DNA of 64,000 bases, from positions 372,001 to 436,000 of the forward strand of contig CBDCZP010000008.1 in NCBI GenBank assembly GCA_965224605.1, given 5' to 3'. Below the pieces are notes generated by a model that saw only the letters and a program-made list of their open reading frames with translations, was not told the origin of the DNA and did not search any database. Below, piece after piece: positions 8,789 to 17,349 of this stretch. The position numbers and the translations under genes are program-made. The number at the start of each line of letters is the position of its first letter. The stretch's first letter is position 1. Source of the stretch: HyVt-477 sp965224605. Lineage in GTDB: Bacteria; Pseudomonadota; Gammaproteobacteria; Thiotrichales; Thiotrichaceae.

Positions 8789-9993
8789 TGGTTTTCCTTT
8801 TTAATAGAGAGGGTGGATTCGACTTTATTTGCCGATGATGTAGAAGAAATGACTTCTGCATTGATATTACCTCTATCAACCGCCGCTCGGAATTTTTCAA
8901 GCCCGGAAAGAGAAGGAGCTGTAATGGCCAAATTTAACCCATTGGAATCAAACCGCAAGGTCGATATGGTTATGTCTTTATGTTGCACAATCTTGGGAGC
9001 GATACTGGCCAACAGCTCCAAGGGAGAATCAGCCTGTGGAGTTTGTGGATTGGTCACTGATTTCAACTTTTCTGCCATAATGCTATGCAACACACGATAG
9101 TCATCATTCACCTCAGTGCCTGGGAAAGTATCCTTGTACACGCTGGCTATGCTTCGGTTCAGACTTTCTAATTGCTGACTTAAACGCTGGTTCTGAATGC
9201 CAATAGTCACTATCCATAAAACTCCTAGCATAGCCGCTAACGCAGCAACACTTTTCCACCGGGACAAGCGCTTCAGTAAATCACCACGTCCTTTTTGGGT
9301 AAAGCGATTGAGTAAATTCAAAGGCAGTGCTTGTAACAAACTCGCACTACATAATCGCCGTAATCGAGTTGTCTGAATATTGATATCTTCGGTAAGCGTT
9401 AATTCAACTTCATCAGGTTTGTCTAGCACAAGTGTGTCAATCGCTGTTCTTTCAAGCACATCAGGCAATAAAGCGGGAAGTAAAACAACATCTGTAGCAA
9501 AACCAGACAACACGCCATCACGAAATAAAGCACGTTGTTGATCCATGCTGATATGAAGTGCTGCCGTATCGTTCGTAACGGGTAAAGCAAAGACATCTGG
9601 CAAGATGATATGAGGTGTTAATTCATGCTGGTTAAGTTTATCCAGCCAGCCTTGCAATAGTTCTTTGTTAACCGCCGAAATATTGACATCATTATCCACA
9701 GATTCACGATGGTAAACAAAGTGCAAACTATCAATATCCTCTACAAGATGATCCTCCAATGCATACGGCACTGCTTTAGCCAGGAGCTTTTGATTACTGG
9801 CCGGAATTTTCACACTATTGAGCACCACATCTTCAGTTGGGATCAATAAGATCACCCGTTTACCTCGACTGAGTGCTTTAAGTTGTGGCCATCCTGTCGG
9901 AGTGAAATTGTCTTCCTGTTGATTTTTACCTAAGAGCGCATACTCTGCTGATTCCGCTTCAAGTGATGATGATTTTATAATGAGCCACTGCAT
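8785..9993 (-). CDS. gspL: Type II secretion system protein GspL
   Basis: A 402-residue GspL, the platform protein that recruits the secretion ATPase GspE. It has an actin-like cytoplasmic domain (about 1-240, with GKRVILLIPTEDVVLNSVKIP and AVPYALEDHLVEDIDSLHF), one membrane segment near 250-268 (VAALAAMLGVLWIVTIGI) and a periplasmic ferredoxin-like domain. The length and domain order are normal. The GspE partner is not in the window, so the rest of the machine must be encoded elsewhere. Confidence 0.92.
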   Translation of the reverse strand: MQWLIIKSSSLEAESAEYALLGKNQQEDNFTPTGWPQLKALSRGKRVILLIPTEDVVLNSVKIPASNQKLLAKAVPYALEDHLVEDIDSLHFVYHRESVDNDVNISAVNKELLQGWLDKLNQHELTPHIILPDVFALPVTNDTAALHISMDQQRALFRDGVLSGFATDVVLLPALLPDVLERTAIDTLVLDKPDEVELTLTEDINIQTTRLRRLCSASLLQALPLNLLNRFTQKGRGDLLKRLSRWKSVAALAAMLGVLWIVTIGIQNQRLSQQLESLNRSIASVYKDTFPGTEVNDDYRVLHSIMAEKLKSVTNPQTPQADSPLELLASIAPKIVQHKDITISTLRFDSNGLNLAITAPSLSGLEKFRAAVDRGNINAEVISSTSSANKVESTLSIKKENQ

Positions 9994-10033
9994 GCTAATC
10001 CGTTCTCTATTTTTAGTTCTCTATTAGACCCGT

Positions 10034-11089
10034 TCAGGTCTGAGTGAATTCTCGGCTGATAACACGTGTTCTACCGGCATTATCACGATGTATTACGCTA
10101 TTAATAAAAACCCGTACTCTACCTATTTCCACCTTGCCTTGTAACAGAAAATATTCGCTATTCACACTTAGCTGGTCAACCGGAAACACATCTGATTCTG
10201 CAAGCTCCAAGGTTCTAACAAAATCTCTCACCGTTGAAAATGGCTCTACTTCGCGAGCCTCAAGTGCCTGGCTTACCTGTGCATCACTAATATTATTAAT
10301 AGTCGACAATACGATGTGTGAAGCTGTATTTACATTAATTTTAATTTTTTTTGCGGGTAACGTAGTTACATGAGGAGTGATTTTATTTAACACACTTTCC
10401 TCGACACCCTCTTCATTGGCAAATTTTCCATTAAAACCTTTGATCAATCGTATTTCGGTTGGCGAAACAAGTCGTGAGTTTGCCGCCAAATACGGTTGTT
10501 CTAGTGTTTTATAGTAAGAGCTTTCTACACCATTGTCACTCTCTTGCTCATTTTCATCTAACCAATCAACTAAATTATCAATAAGTTGCTGTGGTTCTGG
10601 AAGCTTCAACTTAGTAAACAAAGTCCGTAGACTTTCAGCTTGTAAGACTTCGGGGCGTTGCTCATTTCGACCATTTTCATTCACTGTTTCCAGTACATCA
10701 TTTAAGTTAAGCCGCGCATGTAAATCAAACAACTGACCATTCATTTGCCCACCCGGAATGGGTATCGGCGGGATCAACGTGGCCCAATCATCGTCAAGTG
10801 TATCTATGTTATTATCCTGCAAATCATTGCGCAGAATCACTCCAGCCCAAGTCTCCATTCCTGTAGCGTACTGATAAGCCTGTTCTAATGCAGCCAAATT
10901 CCCTGACAACCTTATTGCTACTTGCTGTCGATAAGCCAGCGTAGCAGCCAGGCTGACCGCAATAGCCGTAATGACCAGCGCAGTAATGAGTGCAACACCG
11001 CGTTGCATGACCCGATGTTGCATCGTTCTTTGCATAGCCTGATAAGGCTTGCCAGTTTGATAACTTTTGATGGGGTGTAAATGGTGCAT
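10034..11089 (-). CDS. gspK: Type II secretion minor pseudopilin GspK
   Basis: A 351-residue minor pseudopilin at the tip of the type II pseudopilus. The prepilin peptidase site is MQRG/VALITALVITAIAVSLAA with cleavage expected after Gly31; position 5 of the mature protein is not Glu, which is normal for GspK. The large helical insertion contains ENEQ and LVDWLDENEQ segments, followed by SPTEIRLIKGFN and a helix-hairpin-helix-like NVNTASHIVLSTI. The listed ATG gives a 30-residue leader, which is long. ATGs at 11035, 11023 or 11008 would give shorter leaders, so the exact start is open. No gspJ or other pseudopilin gene precedes it. Confidence 0.9.
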   Translation of the reverse strand: MHHLHPIKSYQTGKPYQAMQRTMQHRVMQRGVALITALVITAIAVSLAATLAYRQQVAIRLSGNLAALEQAYQYATGMETWAGVILRNDLQDNNIDTLDDDWATLIPPIPIPGGQMNGQLFDLHARLNLNDVLETVNENGRNEQRPEVLQAESLRTLFTKLKLPEPQQLIDNLVDWLDENEQESDNGVESSYYKTLEQPYLAANSRLVSPTEIRLIKGFNGKFANEEGVEESVLNKITPHVTTLPAKKIKINVNTASHIVLSTINNISDAQVSQALEAREVEPFSTVRDFVRTLELAESDVFPVDQLSVNSEYFLLQGKVEIGRVRVFINSVIHRDNAGRTRVISREFTQT

Positions 11090-11104
11090 GTATAAATATG
11101 GTTT

Positions 11105-13015
11105 CTAATTAATGCTTCTTGCTTTTACCGGCAGCAAACGATCAGAAATACGCCGACCTTTCCCTTTTGTTAACTTGTGATCATAAATCGTAGTATACGC
11201 CATAACCGCACGCACATATTTACGGGTTTCAGTGAAGGGAATACTTTCCACCCAGCGATCTGCAGCGATAGTCTTATCGGGCGTCCATTTTACAGATCGC
11301 CCAGGACCTGCATTATACCCTGCTGTTGCTTTGACATAACTACCATCAAAGTCTTTTAGCATCCCACTCAGGTAAGCGCTACCCAACTTCACATTGAGTT
11401 TAGGAGTCAGCAGATCACTTTTACGAACCCTGGCTAGTCCTAATTTTTTCCCAACATAACGAGCGGTTGACGGCAAAAGCTGCATTAGCCCCACAGCCTT
11501 TGCACCAGAAACCGCTTTTTTGTTGAAAACACTTTCACGACGCATAATACCGTATACCCAAGCTGGATTTATACCACTTTTACCACTCATTTCTGTAATC
11601 AGGTTTTTATATAACAACGGGAACCGTAAACTTACCTGATTCCAGTCTTTTGTTTTTGCTACTGAGCGTACAGCTAATATAGGTTTTTCCAATTTTAAAG
11701 CTAATGCGGCTGCCGCCAATTTACCCTCTTTATTCATATGTTGCAGAGCCCAAAACCATTCTTTGTAAGCTAATGAGTCTTTCCCTATCTTGAACCATTC
11801 CATGGCTCGGTATATAGGTGAAACGATCTGTACATTGTTCGCACAGTTTTCCCAGCTTTCATTATGTTTTTCTAACACGCTATAATCTTTATTGAGTCGA
11901 TCTGCCGATAAAAAACCATAAAACGTAGCATTTTTAGCTAGTTTACTAAATAAACTTATCGCCAATTTCTCATTACCTGTTTTGCTACTTGCCCGTGCCT
12001 TCCAATATCGCCAGATATCATACTGCTGAACTTCCTCACTCATCGCAGCAATAGCATTGTTTAATGATTGCCACTCACCTTCACGCAGCGCCATACGCGC
12101 CATCCATATATTGGCCTCATCGTTTCTATATTCTGCGGGTATTTTATTAAACGATTTCAATGCATCCTGATCATGATTAAACGAAGCACGCACCGCTAAA
12201 TAAGCCTCTACTACATGTTTTTCCTGTTTGCTGAAGGCATATTTGGATTTATAACGTCGCCACGTTTTGTATCCTTTCTTGTAGTTTTTTCTGGCAATGC
12301 GTTTAATGGCATGCGCGATCACCTTGCGTGAATACTTACCACCTCCCACATGTTTACTCTTTAATGCTCTATTAGGGTTTCTATGAGAAACAATATATTG
12401 CCCGGCAATTTTCTGCTCATCAGCAGGTAAGTATTTAATGAGTGAGCGAGCTAATTTGCTATTCCCTTTATCAACAGCAAGCTCAATACGTTGCCAGTAT
12501 TTTTGTTTGGTTAAATAATTAACTGCTCTGAGCTGCTTGAACAATGAATTACAGGCTTTGGGCATTGATTTAGGCGACATCCACAAATCTCCTGCCGCGT
12601 TTAAAGCTAAATTCTTATTTCCTGCATGAATCAGTGCTTCGAAATAGTAACAACGTGCAGCGGTATCGGCTGCCAACGGAGAATAAACACCGACTATCTT
12701 TTCCCATTTCTTTTGCTTTGCGAGGCGGCTTAGCCAATGAGACCATAATTTATCTGCCAGCGGTGTGTTTTTATAATTATCAATAAACGTTAGTAACGTC
12801 TTTTCAGAGGTTTTCTTAAGATTCCGACGGATTTTTTCATATTCAAGATAGGGATATAAAGGGTAATCTGTTAAATGCGATATTCTTGGGTTTTTGCCTT
12901 TTTTGATATCTTTATAGGCCACTTCAAATTGTCCACGCTGCACATCAATTTTTGCTGCAAACACATGACTGGTTGCCAGCAGCAAATAAAATAGTAGCCC
13001 GATTGATAATTTCAT
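11105..13015 (-). CDS. slt: Soluble lytic murein transglycosylase
   Basis: A 636-residue periplasmic lytic transglycosylase of the Slt70 type, which cleaves the glycan strands of peptidoglycan to 1,6-anhydro products. A signal peptide (KLSIGLLFYLLLATSHVFA) is followed by a superhelical TPR-like domain of about 430 residues and the C-terminal catalytic domain with RRESVFNKKAVSGAKAVGLM (the Glu is the catalytic acid), QLLPSTA and GYNAGPGR. The length is near E. coli Slt. The gene ends 15 bases before the annotated gspK start and may be cotranscribed, which is suggestive because secretion machines need peptidoglycan remodelling. Confidence 0.93.
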   Translation of the reverse strand: MKLSIGLLFYLLLATSHVFAAKIDVQRGQFEVAYKDIKKGKNPRISHLTDYPLYPYLEYEKIRRNLKKTSEKTLLTFIDNYKNTPLADKLWSHWLSRLAKQKKWEKIVGVYSPLAADTAARCYYFEALIHAGNKNLALNAAGDLWMSPKSMPKACNSLFKQLRAVNYLTKQKYWQRIELAVDKGNSKLARSLIKYLPADEQKIAGQYIVSHRNPNRALKSKHVGGGKYSRKVIAHAIKRIARKNYKKGYKTWRRYKSKYAFSKQEKHVVEAYLAVRASFNHDQDALKSFNKIPAEYRNDEANIWMARMALREGEWQSLNNAIAAMSEEVQQYDIWRYWKARASSKTGNEKLAISLFSKLAKNATFYGFLSADRLNKDYSVLEKHNESWENCANNVQIVSPIYRAMEWFKIGKDSLAYKEWFWALQHMNKEGKLAAAALALKLEKPILAVRSVAKTKDWNQVSLRFPLLYKNLITEMSGKSGINPAWVYGIMRRESVFNKKAVSGAKAVGLMQLLPSTARYVGKKLGLARVRKSDLLTPKLNVKLGSAYLSGMLKDFDGSYVKATAGYNAGPGRSVKWTPDKTIAADRWVESIPFTETRKYVRAVMAYTTIYDHKLTKGKGRRISDRLLPVKARSIN

Positions 13016-13089
13016 AACACCCCAATATCCTGAATAGTTTATTTTTTTTATTTCAGTACAGTCGGATTATACAGAAGTTGAAGAAAACT

Positions 13090-14049
13090 TCAGCGAATCT
13101 CTGATAACAATTTCAAGTAGCGTTTATAGCGGTTACTCGCAAGTTCTCCCTTATCAACTGCTTCTCGAACTTTGCAAGCAGGCTCATGTGCATGACTACA
13201 ATTATTAAATTTGCAATAAGGGCTATAGGCAGCAAACTCTCGATAACCATCCCTCAGTTGGACTTCATCCATTTCCGGCAAAACGAAATCACGCACACCT
13301 GGAGAATCAATCAGACTCCCTCCTGATGGCAAGTCATAAAGCGTCGTCGTCGTCGTGGTATGCCGTCCTTCACCTGAATCTGACACTTCACCTACCAGAA
13401 TATCTATATCAGGTAATAGCAATATCGCCAGTGATGATTTACCCACGCCCGACTGCCCAACCAGCACGTTTATTTTGTCATCAAGGCTTTTCCTCAGGAG
13501 CTGTAAACCACTACTCTCATCGGCCCGATTATCCTTGTTATCCGCACTATCACTATCGGCAATCGTTTTGATAACGGTATAACCTATCTGTTGGTATTCC
13601 GCTAAACTTTGAATCGCTTTTTCCGTCGCATATTGATCAGCTAGATCATCTTTATTCATGACGATAACGGCGCTAGTATCCAGTAGGTGTGCTGTTACTA
13701 AATATCGATCCAGTAATTCCCAAAAAGGATCAGGTCGCCAAGACATGATAATAACGAGTTGATCTATATTGGCTGCAATGGTTTTTAGCTTGTGACTATA
13801 ATCAGGTCGGGTTAGCGCATTTTTACGTGGCGCAACATCCATGAGCCGCGCATTACCATGATCAGCGAGCTCAACCGTCACATTGTCGCCACAGGCAACA
13901 TGATCGAATTTACGCTTGGCTGTGCAGCGTATCATCTCTGTAGTGCCCTGATGGACTATTTCAACCAATAGTTCAGCGCCGTATCGAGTGATTACACGAC
14001 CCGTACGTAGTTGTTTAGTTGACGCCTTAATTGGCAGCTTAGACGACAC
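13090..14049 (-). CDS. rsgA: Small ribosomal subunit biogenesis GTPase RsgA
   Basis: A 319-residue circularly permuted GTPase that helps 30S subunit maturation. The N-terminal OB domain (about 15-75) is followed by G4 NKDD, G1 GQSGVGKSS, G2 GRHTTTTT and G3 DSPG in the permuted order typical of the family. The C-terminal zinc domain has C, H and C residues in CKFNNCSHAHEPACKV. The start is GTG at 14049, with GGGTG upstream. The expected partner gene orn is not adjacent here. Confidence 0.94.
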   Translation of the reverse strand: MSSKLPIKASTKQLRTGRVITRYGAELLVEIVHQGTTEMIRCTAKRKFDHVACGDNVTVELADHGNARLMDVAPRKNALTRPDYSHKLKTIAANIDQLVIIMSWRPDPFWELLDRYLVTAHLLDTSAVIVMNKDDLADQYATEKAIQSLAEYQQIGYTVIKTIADSDSADNKDNRADESSGLQLLRKSLDDKINVLVGQSGVGKSSLAILLLPDIDILVGEVSDSGEGRHTTTTTTLYDLPSGGSLIDSPGVRDFVLPEMDEVQLRDGYREFAAYSPYCKFNNCSHAHEPACKVREAVDKGELASNRYKRYLKLLSEIR

Positions 14050-14108
14050 TTAGATGACACCCAGAAAACTTGATCCAATGTGGAATGAAGCAAAGAACAT
14101 GTATGAAA

Positions 14109-14741
14109 TCATTTAACCTTCATCACAAGCGGTCTAAAACCCGCTTTTTCTACCAAGGTTTTCCATGCTTTTATATCGTCCTTTTGCTCAGTTGGCCCTG
14201 CGAATAGCCGAAACCAGTTTTTACCCTTAATCACTTTTTTCTCGGTATAGGTTTCTAATCCTTGCTGCGCTAATTCACCTTGCACTTGTTTCGCCTGTTT
14301 TTCTGATTTGAACGATGCGATTTGCAGAATATGAGAGCCTGATTTTAAAACTATCTTCTCAGTCGGTTCTGCTTTTACAAGCTTGTCATTTTCTGAGGGC
14401 TTTACATTCACATCTAGTTCTAAATTGGGTAATACCGCGTAATAACTAAAGTTAGCCCGTTTACGATCTTGTTGCTCTTCTCTCGCGCTTTCAATAACGA
14501 CCGAGATAGGATCAGGCTCCTGTACCCCATTATTTGTCTTTGCAGAATCCATTTCACCAAAGGCCGCCTCTTGATTGCTCGCAGAGGTGGTGGCAGCTTG
14601 TTCTGTTTTTGGAGCTGCCTTGTAGTTAGAGTAAAAGTACATGCCCAAGCCCACTATCAAACCAAGTGCAATTCCACTAAACATCCAGCCATAGTTCCTA
14701 GAATAATCACTGTCCTTTGTTTTTTTATAATCTTTGGTCAT
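14109..14741 (-). CDS. SPOR-domain protein, FtsN-like
   Basis: A 210-residue bitopic membrane protein. The short basic cytoplasmic start is followed by a membrane segment (MFSGIALGLIVGLGMYFYSN, about 20-39), a linker rich in Gln, Ala and Glu, and a C-terminal SPOR domain (about 132-208, with HILQIASFKSEKQAKQVQGE and WFRLFAGPTEQ). SPOR domains bind denuded septal peptidoglycan, so a role in cell division like FtsN is likely. The family has many members, so a gene symbol is not assigned. A palindrome AGGGTTTAAACCC-like sequence lies just before the start. Confidence 0.8.
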   Translation of the reverse strand: MTKDYKKTKDSDYSRNYGWMFSGIALGLIVGLGMYFYSNYKAAPKTEQAATTSASNQEAAFGEMDSAKTNNGVQEPDPISVVIESAREEQQDRKRANFSYYAVLPNLELDVNVKPSENDKLVKAEPTEKIVLKSGSHILQIASFKSEKQAKQVQGELAQQGLETYTEKKVIKGKNWFRLFAGPTEQKDDIKAWKTLVEKAGFRPLVMKVK

Positions 14742-14820
14742 TGGGTTTAAACCCTAATTTTAGTTTTTGATAGCAATAATAATAGTAACAGAACCTACGG
14801 TTTTCGCGGTAAATTTTTAC

Positions 14821-15029
14821 TTAGGAACGTGCATGGAATAAGTTGAACAATTATGGCGCAGAATGTTTGTTCCTGAAGCCATCATCTTATGACTTAGCTG
14901 AGCTTTAGCGAAACTTAGAAGCTTCAGCAGGAGCATAGCTGCGCTACGCGACGATTAAGATCATGGCTTCATGGGGCAAGAGGCAAGAGGCAAGTCAGAA
15001 TATTCAAGATATTTCATGCACGTTCCTTA
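14821..15029. mobile_element. Putative miniature element with 15-base inverted ends
   Basis: TTAGGAACGTGCATG at 14821-14835 and CATGCACGTTCCTTA at 15015-15029 match at 14 of 15 positions as inverted repeats, 209 bases apart end to end. The interior has a stem-like GCTGAGCTT...AAGCTTCAGC and a 7-base tandem GCAAGAG. No protein is encoded inside. The right end supplies the last codons and stop of the DUF455 gene. No clear target duplication is seen. Confidence 0.6.
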
Positions 15030-15832
15030 AGCGAAAGTTTCACCAGCATTTCCAGTTCCTGTTCTGAAAAACCCGCCTGCAATCTGGCTTCTTGATGAAA
15101 AGGGCCCCGCAAGAAACCATCCATGTAGTCTTCTATCAATCTTATAAAGGTGCTGTCTGGTTCAATGTGGCGCTGTTCGCAACAATAATGAAACCAGCGA
15201 GAACCAATTCGGACATGACCTATTTCATCACGTAAAATGATTTTCAGAATATCTACCGTTTGCTGATCATCAACATTTTGTAATTTTTTCATCATGCTCG
15301 GCGTTACATCTAATCCCCTTGCCTCAAGCACACGTGGCACTAATGCCATACGCACCATTACATCATGTTCGGTTTTTATGCATGATTCCCATAAACCATT
15401 GTGTGCGGGCATTTCACCATAGTCATATCCCATTTGCTGTAAACGCCCCCTGAGCAATGAAAAATGATAGGCTTCTTCAGAGGCGACCTGTAACCAATCA
15501 GTGTAATAATCATTTGGCATATCCCGAAATCGGTAAACCGCATCCAGAGCGAGGTTTATCGCATTAAATTCTATATGTGCAATCGCATGGATAAGCGTTG
15601 CGCGTCCTGCTTCACTACTCAATTTACGCTGTTTTACCTGATTGACGGGTACTAACTCAGGTTTTTGTGGCCGACCGGGTATTGCAATATGTTGTACGGG
15701 TGTGACTATATCCCCATCCTCACGAGTAAAACATCCTGCTTGCCAGTCTCTATAGAGCTTAGCTGCACAGGCTTGCTTTGCATCTATATCCTGCTCCATC
15801 AAACACTGATAACTGGCTTGATAAATATTCAC
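15014..15832 (-). CDS. Ferritin-like DUF455 protein
   Basis: A 272-residue protein of the DUF455 ferritin-like family. I chose the GTG at 15832, which overlaps the mazG stop as GTGA and gives MNIYQASYQCLMEQ, the usual family start. A longer reading begins at 15862 inside mazG and is less likely. The four-helix core has Glu and His residues suited to a di-iron site: ATLIHAIAHIEFNAINLALD, EEAYHFSLLRGRL, EARGLD and ILRDEIGHVRIGSRWF. The substrate is unknown. The final residues LKERA and the stop codon lie within the right inverted repeat of the element at 14821-15029, so the original C-terminus may have been altered by insertion. Confidence 0.8.
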   Translation of the reverse strand: MNIYQASYQCLMEQDIDAKQACAAKLYRDWQAGCFTREDGDIVTPVQHIAIPGRPQKPELVPVNQVKQRKLSSEAGRATLIHAIAHIEFNAINLALDAVYRFRDMPNDYYTDWLQVASEEAYHFSLLRGRLQQMGYDYGEMPAHNGLWESCIKTEHDVMVRMALVPRVLEARGLDVTPSMMKKLQNVDDQQTVDILKIILRDEIGHVRIGSRWFHYCCEQRHIEPDSTFIRLIEDYMDGFLRGPFHQEARLQAGFSEQELEMLVKLSLKERA

Positions 15833-16653
15833 TGCTTTTCTTCTTGTTTCACAAGCTCCCAACCCCTTTCCATTTGCTCAAGCGTATACTGCTGATGTTC
15901 TGGGTAATGGGCATGTACAATTTCCATCATACGATTAAATCGTTTGGCAAACTTGTTGGTGGCTTTCCGCGCTGCATTTTCTGCATCAACATTCAGATGC
16001 CTCGCTAAATTTGTCACCACTATAAATAAATCACCGACTTCTTCTTCAATACGTTGCTGTGATTCTCCATCTTCAACAGCGGCGATGATTTCATCTACCT
16101 CTTCGTACACTTTGCTAATAACAGGTTTCCAGTTTTTCCAGTCAAAATCATATTCCCCAGCACGATTTAATACTTTTTGTCCGCGCTGTAACGCTGTCAG
16201 GCGCTGAGTAATATCTGCGAACGCATCGTTGTTGCCTGAATTTTCATCCGAGTCTCGACCTAAACCTTGTGGCTCATCTCCGTCTCTTGCTTGGCGTTCC
16301 TGCCGCTTAATCGCCTCCCAGGCTGCACTTTGCTCAGACTCTGTTGAATAGACTTTATTCGCAAATACATGCGGATGTCTGCGCACCATTTTGTCACTAA
16401 TGCCATCAACTACATCCTGAAAAGTAAAATCGCCCTGCTCTTCGGCCATTTGTGCATAAAATACAATCTGAAATAACAAATCACCCAGCTCATCTTTTAG
16501 ATCGATCATATCTTCACGATCTATCGCATCACCCACTTCATGAACTTCTTCCAGCGTGTAGGGAAAAATGCTTTCGAAGGTTTGTTTTTTATCCCACGAA
16601 CAGCCTGTTTTAGGGTCGCGCAGTTGCCGCATGATGTTCAATAACCTGTTCAA
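15829..16653 (-). CDS. mazG: Nucleoside triphosphate pyrophosphohydrolase MazG
   Basis: A 274-residue MazG with two repeats of the all-alpha NTP pyrophosphatase fold. The N-terminal repeat has LEEVHEVGDAIDREDMIDLK and DELGDLLFQIVFYAQMAEE; the C-terminal repeat has VYEEVDEIIAAVEDG and EEEVGDLFIVVTNLARHL. The paired EEXXE and EXXD residues bind Mg. The enzyme hydrolyses NTPs to NMPs and lowers ppGpp by way of its precursors in E. coli. Its start overlaps the upstream chelatase stop (ATGA), and its stop overlaps the DUF455 GTG, so three genes are coupled. Confidence 0.94.
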   Translation of the reverse strand: MNRLLNIMRQLRDPKTGCSWDKKQTFESIFPYTLEEVHEVGDAIDREDMIDLKDELGDLLFQIVFYAQMAEEQGDFTFQDVVDGISDKMVRRHPHVFANKVYSTESEQSAAWEAIKRQERQARDGDEPQGLGRDSDENSGNNDAFADITQRLTALQRGQKVLNRAGEYDFDWKNWKPVISKVYEEVDEIIAAVEDGESQQRIEEEVGDLFIVVTNLARHLNVDAENAARKATNKFAKRFNRMMEIVHAHYPEHQQYTLEQMERGWELVKQEEKQ

Positions 16654-17009
16654 GAGTTGGCCTGTCCTAGTAATAAATCGACAATGCCTGCTGCTGCACC
16701 CACGTACGGAGCAAGATAAATCTCAACTTCCGGGAATTCATCCTGTACCACCTGTATCTTTGCGGGGATGTCATCCGTAACATGACGACCAGCCGATAAA
16801 AAGTACGGCAATACAACCACTCTTTTATGCCCTTTTACAATAGCAGCACGTATACCTTCAGGAATAGATGGGTCAGCCAATTCGAGAAAAGCAGATTCAA
16901 CGTAATCAAAGTCATAAGCCTCTTCCCTAATTTTACTGGTTAGCTCTCTCACTTCGTCATTAGATGCTTCCCGTCTACTGCCATGAGCAACGATGATTAG
17001 ACTGGTCAT
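16650..17009 (-). CDS. CbiX/SirB-type single-domain chelatase
   Basis: A 119-residue small chelatase of the CbiX family, which inserts Co or Fe into sirohydrochlorin. It begins TSLIIVAHGSRREASNDEV, with the metal-binding His in AHGS, and has LPYFLSAGRHVTDDIP with the second His. The small form works as a homodimer. Sirohydrochlorin ferrochelatase activity would supply sirohaem for NirB (36500-38929), though this link is inferred from pathway knowledge only. It is the first gene of the coupled chelatase-mazG-DUF455 unit. Confidence 0.85.
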   Translation of the reverse strand: MTSLIIVAHGSRREASNDEVRELTSKIREEAYDFDYVESAFLELADPSIPEGIRAAIVKGHKRVVVLPYFLSAGRHVTDDIPAKIQVVQDEFPEVEIYLAPYVGAAAGIVDLLLGQANS

Positions 17010-17349
17010 AGTATTATTCTCTTCCCAATGAATATTTGTGTTTCCATTCTACTACATAGCGTCTAAAAAGACGCTTTTATCCCTTTGTGTCCAGCGAACG
17101 GACTATCTTTACTTATTATGACTTTAGTCAAACAATTTGACTAATACACCCCATAATATTTATTGATTCTTATTGGTGTTTATGCTTGCTACTTTTTTAT
17201 TTTTGTTCTACATTTAAAGCAAGCGTTTATTTTTTGGGCTTTCTCATAGCATTAACACCCAAAAACTAAGAGCACTAGAGGAGTACAAATTAACAGCTCA
17301 GCACTCAACTGTTAATACTTATAATGTCATTATAAAGAGGTAAAATATT
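17010..17349. other. Divergent intergenic region, chelatase/DUF2189
   Basis: These 340 bases separate two divergent genes. They hold a perfect 8-base inverted repeat at 17124-17144 and a GAGG ribosome-binding site close to the plus-strand start at 17350. No small gene or RNA was recognised. Confidence 0.6.
17124..17144. promoter_or_regulatory. Palindromic operator-like site
   Basis: TTAGTCAA and TTGACTAA form perfect 8-base arms around 5 bases. The site is 115 bases upstream of the chelatase start and 205 bases upstream of the DUF2189 start. The symmetry and half-site size fit a dimeric helix-turn-helix regulator, not yet named. Confidence 0.45.
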
